A stretch of DNA of 60,310 bases from Rhodoferax sp. (GTDB lineage: Bacteria > Pseudomonadota > Gammaproteobacteria > Burkholderiales > Burkholderiaceae_C). Both the position numbers and the translations under genes were made by a program. The stretch lies in assembly GCA_030645355.1 (NCBI GenBank), contig JAUSNJ010000048.1:1-60310 (forward strand). The letters are read 5' to 3'. Of the stretch, positions 1 to 9,269 are shown one piece after another (position 1 is the first letter of the stretch; each line of letters starts with the position of its first letter). The notes beneath the pieces were generated by a model that saw nothing but the letters and a program-made list of their open reading frames with translations, ran no database searches and was not told where the DNA came from.

Positions 1-1484
1 TTTCGGACCCGCAGGAAGTCATTGCCCGCGCCGAGGCCCTGAGCGCCGAACTAGAGACCGACATCACCCCCGGCTTCGAGGCCCTGGTGTTCAAGGCGTC
101 CCGCGGCATTGAAGACATCTACGAGTTGACCTACATCCGCAAGGACGGCAGCCGCGTCCCCGCCGTGGTGTCGGTCACCGCGCTGCGCGGCGACGACAAC
201 GCCATCATTGGCTACCTGCTGATTGGCACCGACAACACGGCCCGCAAGGCGGTCGAGGCCGAACGGGCGCATCTGGACCGTGCCCTGCAGATCAAGAATA
301 TCGAACTGGAGGCCGCCCGCGCCACGGCCGACAAGGCCAACCAGGCCAAGTCCGACTTTTTGTCCAGCATGAGCCACGAGCTGCGCTCACCGCTGAACGC
401 CATTCTGGGCTTTGCCCAACTGATGGAGTCCGGCCAGCCCACCCCAACCCCCGCCCAGGTCGGCAGCATTGAGCAGATTCTGAAAGCGGGCTGGTACCTG
501 CTGGAGCTGATCAATGAAATTCTGGATCTGGCGCTGATCGAGTCGGGGCGGCTGTCGATGTCGATTGAGCCGGTTTCCGTGTCCGAGGTGCTGCACGATT
601 GCCAGACCATGATTGAACCCCAGGCCAATAGCCGCGGCATACAAATGCACTTCCCGGTGTTCAGCGTCCCCTGCTTTGTGGCGGCGGACCGCACCCGGGT
701 CAAGCAGGTGTTCGTCAACCTGCTGAGCAATGCCATCAAGTACAACCGCTTGCACGGCGACGTGGACGTCACTTTCAGGTTCACCGACCAGGATCGCCTG
801 CACATCAGCGTGCGCGACACGGGTGAAGGCTTGTCCGCCCAAAAACTGTCGCAACTGTTCCAGCCCTTCAACCGCCTGGGCCAGGAGGACAGCGGCGAAG
901 AGGGCACCGGCATTGGCCTGGTCGTCAGCAAACGGCTGGTGGAGCTGATGGGTGGCAGCATTGGTGCGCACAGCACCGTGGGCGTGGGCAGTGAATTCTG
1001 GATTGAGCTGAACCTGGCAGTGCCCCATGCACTGGTGCTGGACGCCGATACAGCGCCGGTACTGCAACTGGCTCCGGCACAGGACGGCACCCGCGTGCGG
1101 ACCCTGCTGTACGTGGAAGACAACAAGGCCAACATGGAACTGGTGGCCCAGCTCATCGCACGCCGCCCGGATATGCGCCTGTTGCGGGCCGAGGATGGCC
1201 TGCGCGGCATTGCGCTGGCACGCACGCACCTGCCGGATGTGATTTTGATGGACATCAACCTGCCCGGCATCAGTGGCCTGCAGGCCCTGGGGCTGTTGCG
1301 CGAAGACCCGCTGACCCAGCACATTCCGGTGCTGGCACTGAGCGCCAATGCCATGCCGCGCGACATCGAACGGGGCATGGAAGCCGGCTTCTACCGCTAC
1401 CTGACCAAGCCCATCAAGATTACCGAGTTCATGCAGGCGCTGGATGCGTGTCTGGCGCTGGTACAGCCCGCGCTGGAGCCGTAG
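1..1484 (+). CDS. PAS-domain hybrid sensor histidine kinase with C-terminal receiver (5' end outside window)
   Basis: The frame is open from the left edge (codons begin at base 3), so the start lies upstream. Domains in order: the tail of a PAS domain with its PAC motif (DGSRVPAVVSVTAL, then IGYLLIGTDNT), a linker helix, a HisKA dimerisation domain with the phosphoacceptor His at codon 375-377 (SHELRSP), a HATPase_c domain with N box (NLLSNAIKYN) and G boxes (DTGEGLS, GTGIGLVVSKRL), and a receiver domain whose phosphoacceptor Asp is codon 1251-1253 (LMDINLPG) with KP later. It probably autophosphorylates and passes phosphate to its own receiver. Its HisKA-HATPase part is strikingly like the kinase at 4489-5868, so the two look like paralogues. 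No output domain follows the receiver. The input signal cannot be told from the visible part. Confidence 0.93.
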   Translation, partial: SDPQEVIARAEALSAELETDITPGFEALVFKASRGIEDIYELTYIRKDGSRVPAVVSVTALRGDDNAIIGYLLIGTDNTARKAVEAERAHLDRALQIKNIELEAARATADKANQAKSDFLSSMSHELRSPLNAILGFAQLMESGQPTPTPAQVGSIEQILKAGWYLLELINEILDLALIESGRLSMSIEPVSVSEVLHDCQTMIEPQANSRGIQMHFPVFSVPCFVAADRTRVKQVFVNLLSNAIKYNRLHGDVDVTFRFTDQDRLHISVRDTGEGLSAQKLSQLFQPFNRLGQEDSGEEGTGIGLVVSKRLVELMGGSIGAHSTVGVGSEFWIELNLAVPHALVLDADTAPVLQLAPAQDGTRVRTLLYVEDNKANMELVAQLIARRPDMRLLRAEDGLRGIALARTHLPDVILMDINLPGISGLQALGLLREDPLTQHIPVLALSANAMPRDIERGMEAGFYRYLTKPIKITEFMQALDACLALVQPALEP

Positions 1485-1492
1485 TCATATAC

Positions 1493-1549
1493 GAAATCGA
1501 CCTCTAGCCCTCGTAAACATTGGGCTATTAGCTATTAATTTGGGAGCAA
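1493..1549 (+). repeat. Dispersed repeat type 1 (TAGCCCTCGT core), copy 1
   Basis: This copy starts near CGACCTCTAGCCCTCGT, then has an AT-rich part with TAGCTATTAATTTGGGAGCA. It shares the core and the GCTATT tail with copies at 11567, 29681, 36931, 43787 and 46649. It lies just after the hybrid-kinase stop codon. Its tail GGGAG sits about 10 bases before the TTG start at 1557, so the repeat appears to provide the ribosome binding site of the CheB-CheR gene. Confidence 0.8.
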
Positions 1550-1556
1550 TCGCATC

Positions 1557-4502
1557 TTGGACACCTTTCCCATCGTCGGCATTGGCGCATCCGCCGGGGG
1601 CTTGGCCGCATTTGTGGCTTTTTTCGCGGGCCTGCCCGCCGACAAAGAGCCCGGCATGGCGTTTGTGCTGGTGCAGCACCTGGCGCCCGACCACGACAGC
1701 CTGCTGACCGAACTGATACAGCGTGCCACCCGCTTGCCGGTGGTGGAGGTCACGGACGGCATGGTGGTGCAAGTCAACTGTGTCTACATCATTCCCCCCA
1801 ACCGCGACATGGCCTTCCTGAACGGCGCCCTGCATCTGCTGGAGCCCACCGCACCACGCGGCCACCGCCTGCCCATTGACTACCTGTTTCGCTCGCTGGC
1901 ACAGGACCAGCACGAGCAGGCCATTGGCATTGTGCTGTCGGGCACCGGCAGCGATGGCACGCTGGGCGTGCGCTCCATCAAGGACGGCGGGGGCATGGTC
2001 ATGGTGCAAAGCGCGGCCTCGGCCGAGTTCGATGGCATGCCGAACAGCGCCCTGGCCACCGGTGTGGTGGACTACGAGTTGCCACCGGCCGAGATGGCCG
2101 CGCAGCTGATGGCCTATGTCAGCCACGCGCTGGGCAGCTCCGCGCGCTCGGTGGCGGTGGCGGCTCCGCAATCCGGGAAGGCACTGCAAAAAGTATTCCT
2201 TTTGTTGCGCGCCCAGACCAAGCATGATTTTTCCCAGTACAAGCCCAACACGATTTACCGCCGCATCGAGCGGCGCATGGCCGTGCACCAGGTGCAAACG
2301 CTGGGCGACTATGTGCAATACCTGCAGCACACCCCGGTGGAAGTGGAAGCCCTGTTCCGCGACCTGTTGATTGGCGTGACCAGTTTCTTTCGCGACCCGG
2401 AAGCCTTTGCCGCGCTGGAGTCACTGGTCGTTCCCAGGCTGTTTGACGGCAAGCCCGCCGGTGGCGTGGTGCGGGCCTGGACCGCGGGCTGCTCCACGGG
2501 TGAAGAGGCCTACTCCATCGCCATCCTGCTGCAGGAGCGACTGGAGACGCTGAAGCAGAACTTCAAGATCCAGGTGTTTGCCACCGACATTGACAGCCGT
2601 GCCATTGCGGTGGCCCGCGCGGGCCTGTACCCCGCCAGCATTGCCGATGACATCTCACCGGAACGCCTGGCCCGCTTCTTCACGCAAGAGGCTGAGGGCA
2701 GCGCGTATCGCGTGCACAAGAGCATCCGCGACATGCTGGTGTTTTCGGAGCAGGACCTGATCCGCGACCCGCCGTTCTCCAAACTCGATCTGATCACCTG
2801 CCGCAACCTGCTGATTTACCTGGGCACGGATTTGCAGAAGAAGCTCATCTCCATGTTTCACTATTCGCTCAAGCCCGGCGGCATGCTGTTTCTGGGCACC
2901 TCGGAAACCGTGGGCGAGTTTGTCGACCTGTTTGCACCGCTGGAGCGCAAATCCAAGCTGTACCAGCGCAAGGAAGATTTTCAAGGCGCCCAGCGCGCGG
3001 CCCTGGGCCGCTTTTTGCCCCCTCCCTCCATGAAACACTCCACCACTCCCCAAACCGCTGGCAGAACCCATCCGCCCCAACCCTTGTCACTGCGCGAACT
3101 GACCGAGCAAAGCCTGTTGAAGGAAGACGCCAAGGTCGCCGTGCTGGTCAATGGCCAGGGCGATATCCTCTTTTTGCATGGCCGTGCCGGCATGTACCTG
3201 GAACCCACTCCGGGTGACGCCGGTATCAACAACGTTCTGAAAATGGCGCGCGAGGGGCTGCGCCGCGAGCTCACCACCAGCCTGTACAAGGCGGTGGGCG
3301 CCAAGGAGCGTGTGGTGGTCCTGGGCTTGCGTGTCAAAACCAACGGGCACCACACCCTGGTCAACCTGACGGTCTGCCCGGTCGCACAAGGCCCGGCCGC
3401 CGCGCTGGAGTCGCCGCTGTATCTGGTCATACTGGAAGCAGCCCCTGCGGTGCCGGCATCCGCGGGGCTAACAGGCGCGGCCCCCACGGTGGTGGCGGCT
3501 GGCGAACACAACCAGGACGCCCGTTCGCAGATTGCACAGCTCACCGAAGAGCTGCAGGCCAAGGAAGAGTACCTGCACGCGGCCAACGAAGAACTGGAGA
3601 CCTCCAACGAAGAGTTGAAATCGTCCAACGAGGAAATGCAGTCGGTCAACGAGGAGCTGCAATCGACCAACGAAGAGCTGGAGACCTCCAAGGAAGAGAT
3701 GCAGTCGATCAACGAGGAGCTGTCCACCGTCAACGCCGAGCTGCAGACCAAGGTGGGGGATTTGTCCCGCGCCAACAACGACATGAACAACCTGCTGGCG
3801 GGCACCGGCATTGCGACGATCTTTGTCGACCACAGCCTGCGCATCCTGCGCTTTACCCCCACCGCCTCGCTGATCATCAACCTGATAGCCAGTGATGTGG
3901 GGCGCCCGGTGGGCCACATTGTGTCGAACCTGGTGGGCTATGACAGCCTCGTCGTGGATGCCCAGGGGGTGCTCAAGACGCTGATTCCCCAGGAGATTGA
4001 CGTGCAGACCACGGCGGGCAAGTATTTCGCCATGCGCATACTGCCGTACCGCACGCTGGACAACGTGATCGAGGGTGCGGTGATCACGTTTGTGGAGATC
4101 ACCGAGATCGTGCGCTCGCGCGAGGCGCTGCGCAAGGCCAACGAGATGCTGCGCCTGGCCGTGGTGGTGCGCGACGCCAGCGACGCCATGACCGTGCAGG
4201 ACCTGGACGGCCGCATCATCGCCTGGAACCCCGGCGCCGTGCGGCTGTATGGCTGGACCGAGGAGGAGGCACTCACCATGAACGTGCGCGACCGCATCCC
4301 CCCGGAGCTACAGGACAGCGCTTTGGCCAAGGTACGCCAGCTCAGCCAGGCCGAAGCGCTGGAACCGTATGCCACAGAGCGGCTGACCAAGGACGCCCAG
4401 GTGGTGGAGGTCTCGCTGATCTCGACCGCGCTGGTCAATGACGCGGGCCAGGTGTACGCCATTGCCACCACCGAACGCAGAAAAGACCATGCCAAGCTTT
4501 AG
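1557..4502 (+). CDS. CheB-CheR-PAS fusion chemosensory-type signalling protein
   Basis: A 981-residue fusion. Residues 5-185 form a CheB methylesterase domain (GASAGG nucleophile Ser12, VQHLAPDHDS His, GTGSDGT Asp). Residues 200-475 form a CheR methyltransferase domain (SFFRD, AGCSTGEEAYS SAM loop, FATDIDSRAI, ITCRNLLIYL). Residues 655-745 form a coiled coil of repeated NEELxxxNEE units. Two PAS domains follow at about 745-850 and 865-980. There is no kinase or receiver domain. In this family the pair of chemotaxis enzymes is thought to act on partner signalling proteins rather than on classic chemoreceptors; the target here is unknown. The start is TTG at 1557, because MDTFPIVGIGASAGG is the normal CheB N terminus. 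Its 3' end overlaps the next kinase gene by 14 bases, which indicates an operon. Confidence 0.93.
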   Translation: MDTFPIVGIGASAGGLAAFVAFFAGLPADKEPGMAFVLVQHLAPDHDSLLTELIQRATRLPVVEVTDGMVVQVNCVYIIPPNRDMAFLNGALHLLEPTAPRGHRLPIDYLFRSLAQDQHEQAIGIVLSGTGSDGTLGVRSIKDGGGMVMVQSAASAEFDGMPNSALATGVVDYELPPAEMAAQLMAYVSHALGSSARSVAVAAPQSGKALQKVFLLLRAQTKHDFSQYKPNTIYRRIERRMAVHQVQTLGDYVQYLQHTPVEVEALFRDLLIGVTSFFRDPEAFAALESLVVPRLFDGKPAGGVVRAWTAGCSTGEEAYSIAILLQERLETLKQNFKIQVFATDIDSRAIAVARAGLYPASIADDISPERLARFFTQEAEGSAYRVHKSIRDMLVFSEQDLIRDPPFSKLDLITCRNLLIYLGTDLQKKLISMFHYSLKPGGMLFLGTSETVGEFVDLFAPLERKSKLYQRKEDFQGAQRAALGRFLPPPSMKHSTTPQTAGRTHPPQPLSLRELTEQSLLKEDAKVAVLVNGQGDILFLHGRAGMYLEPTPGDAGINNVLKMAREGLRRELTTSLYKAVGAKERVVVLGLRVKTNGHHTLVNLTVCPVAQGPAAALESPLYLVILEAAPAVPASAGLTGAAPTVVAAGEHNQDARSQIAQLTEELQAKEEYLHAANEELETSNEELKSSNEEMQSVNEELQSTNEELETSKEEMQSINEELSTVNAELQTKVGDLSRANNDMNNLLAGTGIATIFVDHSLRILRFTPTASLIINLIASDVGRPVGHIVSNLVGYDSLVVDAQGVLKTLIPQEIDVQTTAGKYFAMRILPYRTLDNVIEGAVITFVEITEIVRSREALRKANEMLRLAVVVRDASDAMTVQDLDGRIIAWNPGAVRLYGWTEEEALTMNVRDRIPPELQDSALAKVRQLSQAEALEPYATERLTKDAQVVEVSLISTALVNDAGQVYAIATTERRKDHAKL

Positions 4503-5868
4503 TGAATGGTCGCTGCAGGCGTTGCGCCACCGGGCCGAGGCGGCGGCGGGGACGGACCTTGCCCATGCGGCAGGTGGCTTGGAAGACCTGTCGGTGGAGG
4601 CCCTGCACAGGATGGTGCACGAGTTGCAGGTGCACCAGATTGAGCTGGAAATGCAGAACGACCAACTGCGCCACACCCAGCAGGAACTCGATGCCGCCCG
4701 CGCCCGGTACTTTGACCTGTATGACCTGGCGCCGGTGGGCTATTGCACGGTCGACGCGCAGGGCCTGATTCTGGAGGCCAACTTCACGGCCGCCCTGCTG
4801 CTGGACACGGTGCGCAGTGATCTGGTCCAACAGCCGGTGAGCCGTTTCATCGTCAAATCGGATCAGGACACCTACTACCGTTGCCGCAAGGCCCTTCTGG
4901 TCGATGGCTTGCCGCAGGAGTGCGAGTTGCAGATGCTCAAACGGGGAGGAGCCCCGATTTGGGTTCACATGCGACTCAGTGCCGCACAAGACAGCGCGGG
5001 CGCACCCGTGCAGCGCATGGTGCTGGGCGACATCTCCGAGCGCAGACGCATGGACGGCGCGCTACAGACCCAAAACCGGGAGCTGGAAACCGCCCGGGCC
5101 GTGGCCGACAAGGCCAACCTGGCCAAGTCCGACTTTCTCTCCAACATGACGCACGAGTTGCGCTCACCGCTAAACGCCATTCTGGGATTTGCCCAGCTCA
5201 TAGACCAGGGCGTGCCCGCACCAACCGCCAACCAGAAATCCAGCGTGGACCAGATTCTGAAGGCCGGCTGGTATTTGCTGGACCTGATTGGCGAGATTCT
5301 GGACCTCGCGGCCATTGAGTCGGGCAAGGTCAAACTGACGCTGGAACCCGTTGCGCTGGCCGGTGTGCTGCTGGATTGCCATTCACTGATGGAGCCGCAG
5401 GCGGCCAAGAAAGGCGTTGCGTTGCACTTTACGACGCTGGCCCAGCCGTATTGGGTGGTCGCAGACAGCACCCGGCTGAAGCAGGTGATGGTCAATCTGC
5501 TGTCCAACGCCATCAAGTACAACCGGATCGGCGGCCGTGTGGACGTTCACTGTGAACAAAAATCCCTTGAGCGCCTGCGCATCAGCGTACAGGACACCGG
5601 CATAGGCTTGTCGCCATCGGGCATATCCAGGCTGTTTCAACCCTTTAACCGCCTGGGTCACGATACGCGCACGGTGGAGGGATCGGGCATAGGCCTGGCG
5701 GTCAGCAAACGCCTGGTCGAATTGATTGGCGGCACCATTGGTGTCGACAGCACGGTCGGAGTGGGGAGCGTTTTCTGGTTCGAACTGGACTTGCTGCCCG
5801 ATGCCGACATGCCCGAGAACACTGCTGCGAACAACCCGCGCCCCCCATTACAAGGAGAAACTCCATGA
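4489..5868 (+). CDS. PAS-domain sensor histidine kinase
   Basis: A 459-residue kinase starting at ATG 4489 (MPSFSEW), inside the 3' end of the CheB-CheR gene. It has an N-terminal coiled-coil helix (VHELQVHQIELEMQNDQL), a PAS domain (about 75-190), HisKA with phosphoacceptor His near residue 222 (MTHELRSP), and HATPase_c (NLLSNAIKYN, DTGIGLS, GSGIGLAVSKRL). It has no transmembrane segment, so it should be cytoplasmic. Unlike the kinase at the left edge it lacks a receiver; the next gene, joined by an ATGA overlap, is a receiver-PAS protein and the obvious partner. The HisKA-HATPase region is nearly co-linear with that of the first kinase (both carry HELRSPLNAILGFAQL and QILKAGWYLL), which suggests tandem duplication. 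Confidence 0.93.
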   Translation: MPSFSEWSLQALRHRAEAAAGTDLAHAAGGLEDLSVEALHRMVHELQVHQIELEMQNDQLRHTQQELDAARARYFDLYDLAPVGYCTVDAQGLILEANFTAALLLDTVRSDLVQQPVSRFIVKSDQDTYYRCRKALLVDGLPQECELQMLKRGGAPIWVHMRLSAAQDSAGAPVQRMVLGDISERRRMDGALQTQNRELETARAVADKANLAKSDFLSNMTHELRSPLNAILGFAQLIDQGVPAPTANQKSSVDQILKAGWYLLDLIGEILDLAAIESGKVKLTLEPVALAGVLLDCHSLMEPQAAKKGVALHFTTLAQPYWVVADSTRLKQVMVNLLSNAIKYNRIGGRVDVHCEQKSLERLRISVQDTGIGLSPSGISRLFQPFNRLGHDTRTVEGSGIGLAVSKRLVELIGGTIGVDSTVGVGSVFWFELDLLPDADMPENTAANNPRPPLQGETP

Positions 5869-6686
5869 TCAACCCTGTCGACATTCTCAACGCCCAGATC
5901 CTGATCGTCGACGACCAGGAATCCAACGTGCAGCTGCTGGAGCAACTGCTGCGCGAAGCCGGCTACACCGGGGTCTCGTCGACCCTGCGGCCTGAAGAGG
6001 TCTGTGCACTGCACCGCCAGAATGCCTACGACCTGATCCTGCTGGACCTGCAGATGCCGGTGATGGACGGATTTCAGGTCATGGAGGCGCTCAAGACCAA
6101 CACCACCGATGACTACCTGCCGGTCATTGTGCTCACCGCCCAACCCGGCCACAAGCTGCGCGCGCTGCAAGCCGGCGCCAAGGACTTTGTCAGCAAACCC
6201 TTTGACCTGATCGAGGTCAAAACCCGCATCCACAACATGCTGGAAGTGCGCCTGCTGTACAAAAAGCTGGCGGACTTCAACAAGGTACTGGAGCAGACCG
6301 TGCTGGAGCGCACCGCGGAGTTGCGCGAGAGCGAGGCGCGCTACCGCAGCCTGACCGAGCTGGCATCGGACTGGTATTGGGAGCAGGACGAAAACGGCAG
6401 CTTCACCAAGGTGTCGGGCCCGGTGCTGGAGATGCTGGGCATCCGGGTGGAGGGCTTGAATGGCACGTCCAGGGGCGTGCAGGTGGACTGCTGGGACGAG
6501 ACCGAGCGCGAGACCCTGCGCGCCACCATTGCCGCGCGGGAGCCCTTTCTGGACTTCCTCTTCCACCGGGTCAACGCGGACGGTTCACGCCAGCAATTCC
6601 GGGTCAGTGGCGAGCCCATGTTCAGCCTGAACAGCCGCTTTCTGGGCTACCGCGGCATCGGCGTAGAAATATTTGACGCGGCGTGA
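5865..6686 (+). CDS. Response regulator with receiver and PAS domains
   Basis: A 273-residue protein. Residues 11-130 form a receiver domain with the acidic pair D16/D17, phosphoacceptor D61 (LLDLQMP), Thr in VLTAQ and Lys in SKPFD. A helical linker (about 130-155) leads to a PAS domain (SLTELASDWYWEQDENGSF onward). There is no DNA-binding or enzymatic output domain, so it probably acts through protein contacts, or the PAS domain senses a signal that tunes the receiver. It starts at ATG 5865, overlapping the kinase stop (ATGA), with AAGGAG at 5852-5857. This is the cognate partner expected for the receiver-less kinase just upstream. Confidence 0.92.
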   Translation: MINPVDILNAQILIVDDQESNVQLLEQLLREAGYTGVSSTLRPEEVCALHRQNAYDLILLDLQMPVMDGFQVMEALKTNTTDDYLPVIVLTAQPGHKLRALQAGAKDFVSKPFDLIEVKTRIHNMLEVRLLYKKLADFNKVLEQTVLERTAELRESEARYRSLTELASDWYWEQDENGSFTKVSGPVLEMLGIRVEGLNGTSRGVQVDCWDETERETLRATIAAREPFLDFLFHRVNADGSRQQFRVSGEPMFSLNSRFLGYRGIGVEIFDAA

Positions 6687-6702
6687 GCCCGAAAGTAATG
6701 CA

Positions 6703-7434
6703 ATGATCCCCACACCGCTCCACACCCCCCAACACAACCATTTGCTGGCAGCACTGCCCGCAGCCGACCTTGCGCTTTTTGCCGACCAGCTCGAACTGGT
6801 GCCCATGCCGCTGGGCCAGATGCTGTACGAGCCCGGCACGCAGTTGCGCCACGCCTTCTTTCCCACCACCTCCATCGTCTCGCTGCACTATGTGACCGAG
6901 ACCGGCGCATCGGCTGAAACTGCTGGTGTGGGCAACGAAGGCGTGGTGGGCATTTCCCTGTTCATGGGGGGCGACACCACACCCAGCTCGGCCGTGGTGC
7001 AAACCGCGGGCCATGCCTACCGGCTGGACCGCCATGTGCTGCAAGCCGAATTCAACCGCGCCGGTGCCCTGCAGCGCCTGCTGCTGCGCTACACCCAGGC
7101 CTTGATGACCCAGATGGCGCAGTCGGCGGTCTGCAACCGCCACCACTCGGTGGAGCAGCAACTGTGCCGCTGGCTGTTGCTGACCATGGACCGGGTGCCG
7201 ATGCGCGAGCTGGTCATGACGCAGGAGCTGGTGGCCAGCATGCTGGGGGTGCGCCGCGAAAGCGTCACCGAGGCGGCGGGCAACCTGCAGACGGCGGGCT
7301 ACATCCGCTACCGGCGCGGCCACATTGCGGTGCTGGACCGCAAGGGCCTGGAGACGCAGACCTGTGAGTGCTATGGCGTGGTCAAGAAGGAGCTGGACCG
7401 CTTGCTGAAGGACGTGCGGACAACTACTTCTTGA
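6703..7434 (+). CDS. Crp/Fnr family transcriptional regulator
   Basis: A 243-residue protein starting at ATG 6703, 16 bases after the REC-PAS gene. It has an N-terminal cyclic-nucleotide-binding-type beta roll (about 15-135), a dimerisation helix (about 140-165) and a C-terminal winged helix-turn-helix with recognition helix VRRESVTEAAGNLQ. No N-terminal Cys cluster is present, so it is not an oxygen-sensing Fnr of the [4Fe-4S] type; the ligand is unknown. It closes the signalling operon and converges on a BON lipoprotein gene with an 11-base overlap. Palindromes of Crp/Fnr architecture (TGTKC-N6-GCACA) lie in front of that BON gene and several other stress genes up to 28 kb, so this protein is the best local candidate to bind them (inference). 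Confidence 0.9.
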   Translation: MIPTPLHTPQHNHLLAALPAADLALFADQLELVPMPLGQMLYEPGTQLRHAFFPTTSIVSLHYVTETGASAETAGVGNEGVVGISLFMGGDTTPSSAVVQTAGHAYRLDRHVLQAEFNRAGALQRLLLRYTQALMTQMAQSAVCNRHHSVEQQLCRWLLLTMDRVPMRELVMTQELVASMLGVRRESVTEAAGNLQTAGYIRYRRGHIAVLDRKGLETQTCECYGVVKKELDRLLKDVRTTTS

Positions 7435-8002
7435 TGCTCATCTCGTTGCTGACCAGGCGAACGCCCTCGACGCCGCGTGCAATGGCGACCGCACGCTCCA
7501 TCTGAATCTGGTTGTCGACAAAACCGCTGAGCAGCACTTCATCGTTGCGCGTGACGACGGCGATGTCGAAGCTCTTGACTCCGGGGTCGCCCAATAGCGC
7601 GGCCTTGACCTTGCTGGTGATGATGCCGGCGTCCACTTTCTTGCCGACGCTGGTGGGCGCGCCTTTGAGGATCACATTGTTCTGAACCGCCTTGACGCCC
7701 TCTACCGCGCGGCTCGCGGCGGTGGCGCGGTCCAGTTGCGCCTGGTTGTCGACAAAGCCGCTGAGCAGCACTTCGCCCTTGCGGGTTTCGACCTTGAAGT
7801 CAAAGCTCTTGATATCCGGGTCGCCCAGCAGCACGGCCTTGACGTTGCTGGTGATGACGCTGTCATCAATTTCGGTGCCGACCGTGGTACCGGGTGCTGC
7901 CGCGCCGGTACTTTCAACGGCCTTGTCACAGCCCACCACGCCGATGGCCAAAACGCCGACCAGTGCCGTGCCAAGAACAAGATTTTGAAAGTGGGTTTTC
8001 AT
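7424..8002 (-). CDS. BON domain-containing lipoprotein with two BON domains
   Basis: A 192-residue protein starting at ATG 8002 (MKTHFQNL) with GGAG just upstream. A signal peptide ends in a lipobox (GVVGC), so Cys25 should be lipidated. Two BON domains follow (about 45-110 and 125-190), each with the pattern V-A-LLGDP-V-SF-V-T--EVLLSGFVDN; they are internal duplicates. BON domains bind phospholipid surfaces, and OsmY/DolP-type members protect the periplasm and outer membrane during osmotic or envelope stress. The gene is divergent from the Mla-type operon, and a TGTTC-N6-GCACA palindrome lies between them. It converges on the Crp/Fnr gene. Confidence 0.92.
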   Translation of the reverse strand: MKTHFQNLVLGTALVGVLAIGVVGCDKAVESTGAAAPGTTVGTEIDDSVITSNVKAVLLGDPDIKSFDFKVETRKGEVLLSGFVDNQAQLDRATAASRAVEGVKAVQNNVILKGAPTSVGKKVDAGIITSKVKAALLGDPGVKSFDIAVVTRNDEVLLSGFVDNQIQMERAVAIARGVEGVRLVSNEMSIKK

Positions 8003-8071
8003 GGGGAGTCTCCGGAAGATCACAAAGCTGTGACGGCGCCCACGAGGTTGCGCTGATTCCTTGGGGACTTC

Positions 8072-8087
8072 TGTTCGCTTGCGCACA
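8072..8087. promoter_or_regulatory. CRP-like palindrome TGTTC-N6-GCACA, site 1
   Basis: The sequence is TGTTC-GCTTGC-GCACA. It lies about 70-85 bases before the BON lipoprotein start (8002, minus) and about 40 bases before the Mla permease start (8126, plus). It is one of nine similar sites in this window; the 5-6-5 layout is that of CRP/FNR-family operators. A second small inverted repeat, TCACA-aagc-TGTGA, lies at 8020-8033. Confidence 0.5.
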
Positions 8088-8125
8088 AACAGGGGACGTA
8101 CGCGCACCTATGCTGACACCTACCT

Positions 8126-9268
8126 ATGACGCAATCCCGCGCAGCGCAGGCCAGCGCAACCGCCACGCAGTCCAGTCCCAACGACCTGGCTGTGGCGGGG
8201 GCATGGACCGCGCGCGACCTGGGCGCCGTTGGGGTGCAACTGGACGCCTTTGTCTTTGGCGCCGGTACCGCGGTGCGCGTCGATGCCAGCGGCGTCGACG
8301 CGCTGGACACCGCAGGCGCCTGGGTTCTGCACCAGCTGCTGGCACGCGCGCGGGGCACCGCAGCGTCCGCCACACTGCAGGGCCTGCGTCCGCAATGGGA
8401 GCGCTTGTTGCAGGCCGTCACACTGCATGTGCAGGAGCAGACCGGCGAGCCGGCGCCCGTCGCTATTCCCGTGCCCGGCGGCGTGGAACGCATCGGACGC
8501 AGCGCCGCGGCGAGCTGGGAGCAGGCCTATGCCATGCTGGGCTTTGTCGGTGAGAGCGCGTTGGCGCTGGGCGGCTGCATCGCCCACCCTTCACGTATGC
8601 GCTGGCGCCCCATCCTGTTCAACATCCGCAGGGCGGGTTTCGACGCGCTGCCCATCGTCGGGCTGCTGGCTTTCCTGCTGGGCATTGTGGTGGCCTATCA
8701 GGGTGCCGACCAGCTGCGCCAGTATGGCGCCAACATTTTTGTGGCCGACCTGGTGGGGCTGTCCATGCTGCGCGAGTTCGCGCCGCTGATCACCGCCATC
8801 ATCGTTGCCGGGCGCTCGGGCTCGGCATTCGCCGCGCAGATCGGGACCATGGCCGTGACCGAAGAGATCGACGCCATGCGCACGATTGGCATTGCGCCGC
8901 TGGAGCTTCTGGTGCTGCCCAAGGTCATCGCGCTGGTGATTGCCTTGCCCCTGCTCACGGTGTTTGCCGATGTGCTGGGTGTGGCCGGTGGCATGCTGAT
9001 GGCGCAAAGCCAGCTGGGCGTGGGCTATGGCGAATTTCTGGACCGCATGGCCCAGGCGGTCAGCGTCACGTCGTATGCGGTGGGCATTGGCAAGGCACCG
9101 GTTTTTGCCGTGATCATCAGCGTGGTGGGGTGCTTTCAGGGTTTTCGCACCCAGGGCGGCGCCGACAGCGTGGGCCAGCAAACCACACGCAGCGTGGTGC
9201 AGTCCATTTTTTGGGTGATCGTGGCCGACGCCCTGTTCTCCATTGCCTTCAGCCTGTTGGATCTGTGA
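8126..9268 (+). CDS. MlaE-type lipid ABC transporter permease with N-terminal STAS-like domain
   Basis: A 380-residue protein. The first 100 or so residues look like a STAS domain (RVDASGVDALDTAGAWVL), which in other systems is the separate protein MlaB. The rest is an MlaE/YrbE permease with five or so membrane segments (LPIVGLLAFLLGIVVAYQGADQL, LREFAPLITAIIVAGRSGSAFAAQIGTM, VTEEIDAM, and a C-terminal VVQSIFWVIVADALFS helix). It begins a four-gene operon with an ATPase, an MCE substrate-binding protein and a lipoprotein. Such systems move phospholipids or other lipids across the envelope. The start ATG 8126 is the first in frame after the divergent promoter region. Confidence 0.92.
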   Translation: MTQSRAAQASATATQSSPNDLAVAGAWTARDLGAVGVQLDAFVFGAGTAVRVDASGVDALDTAGAWVLHQLLARARGTAASATLQGLRPQWERLLQAVTLHVQEQTGEPAPVAIPVPGGVERIGRSAAASWEQAYAMLGFVGESALALGGCIAHPSRMRWRPILFNIRRAGFDALPIVGLLAFLLGIVVAYQGADQLRQYGANIFVADLVGLSMLREFAPLITAIIVAGRSGSAFAAQIGTMAVTEEIDAMRTIGIAPLELLVLPKVIALVIALPLLTVFADVLGVAGGMLMAQSQLGVGYGEFLDRMAQAVSVTSYAVGIGKAPVFAVIISVVGCFQGFRTQGGADSVGQQTTRSVVQSIFWVIVADALFSIAFSLLDL

Positions 9269-9269
9269 C

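Noticed and set aside
8020..8033. A CRP site read from TCACA-aagc-TGTGA
   Set aside because: The half-sites are in the wrong order for a CRP box (TGTGA-N6-TCACA). It is noted only as a small inverted repeat.
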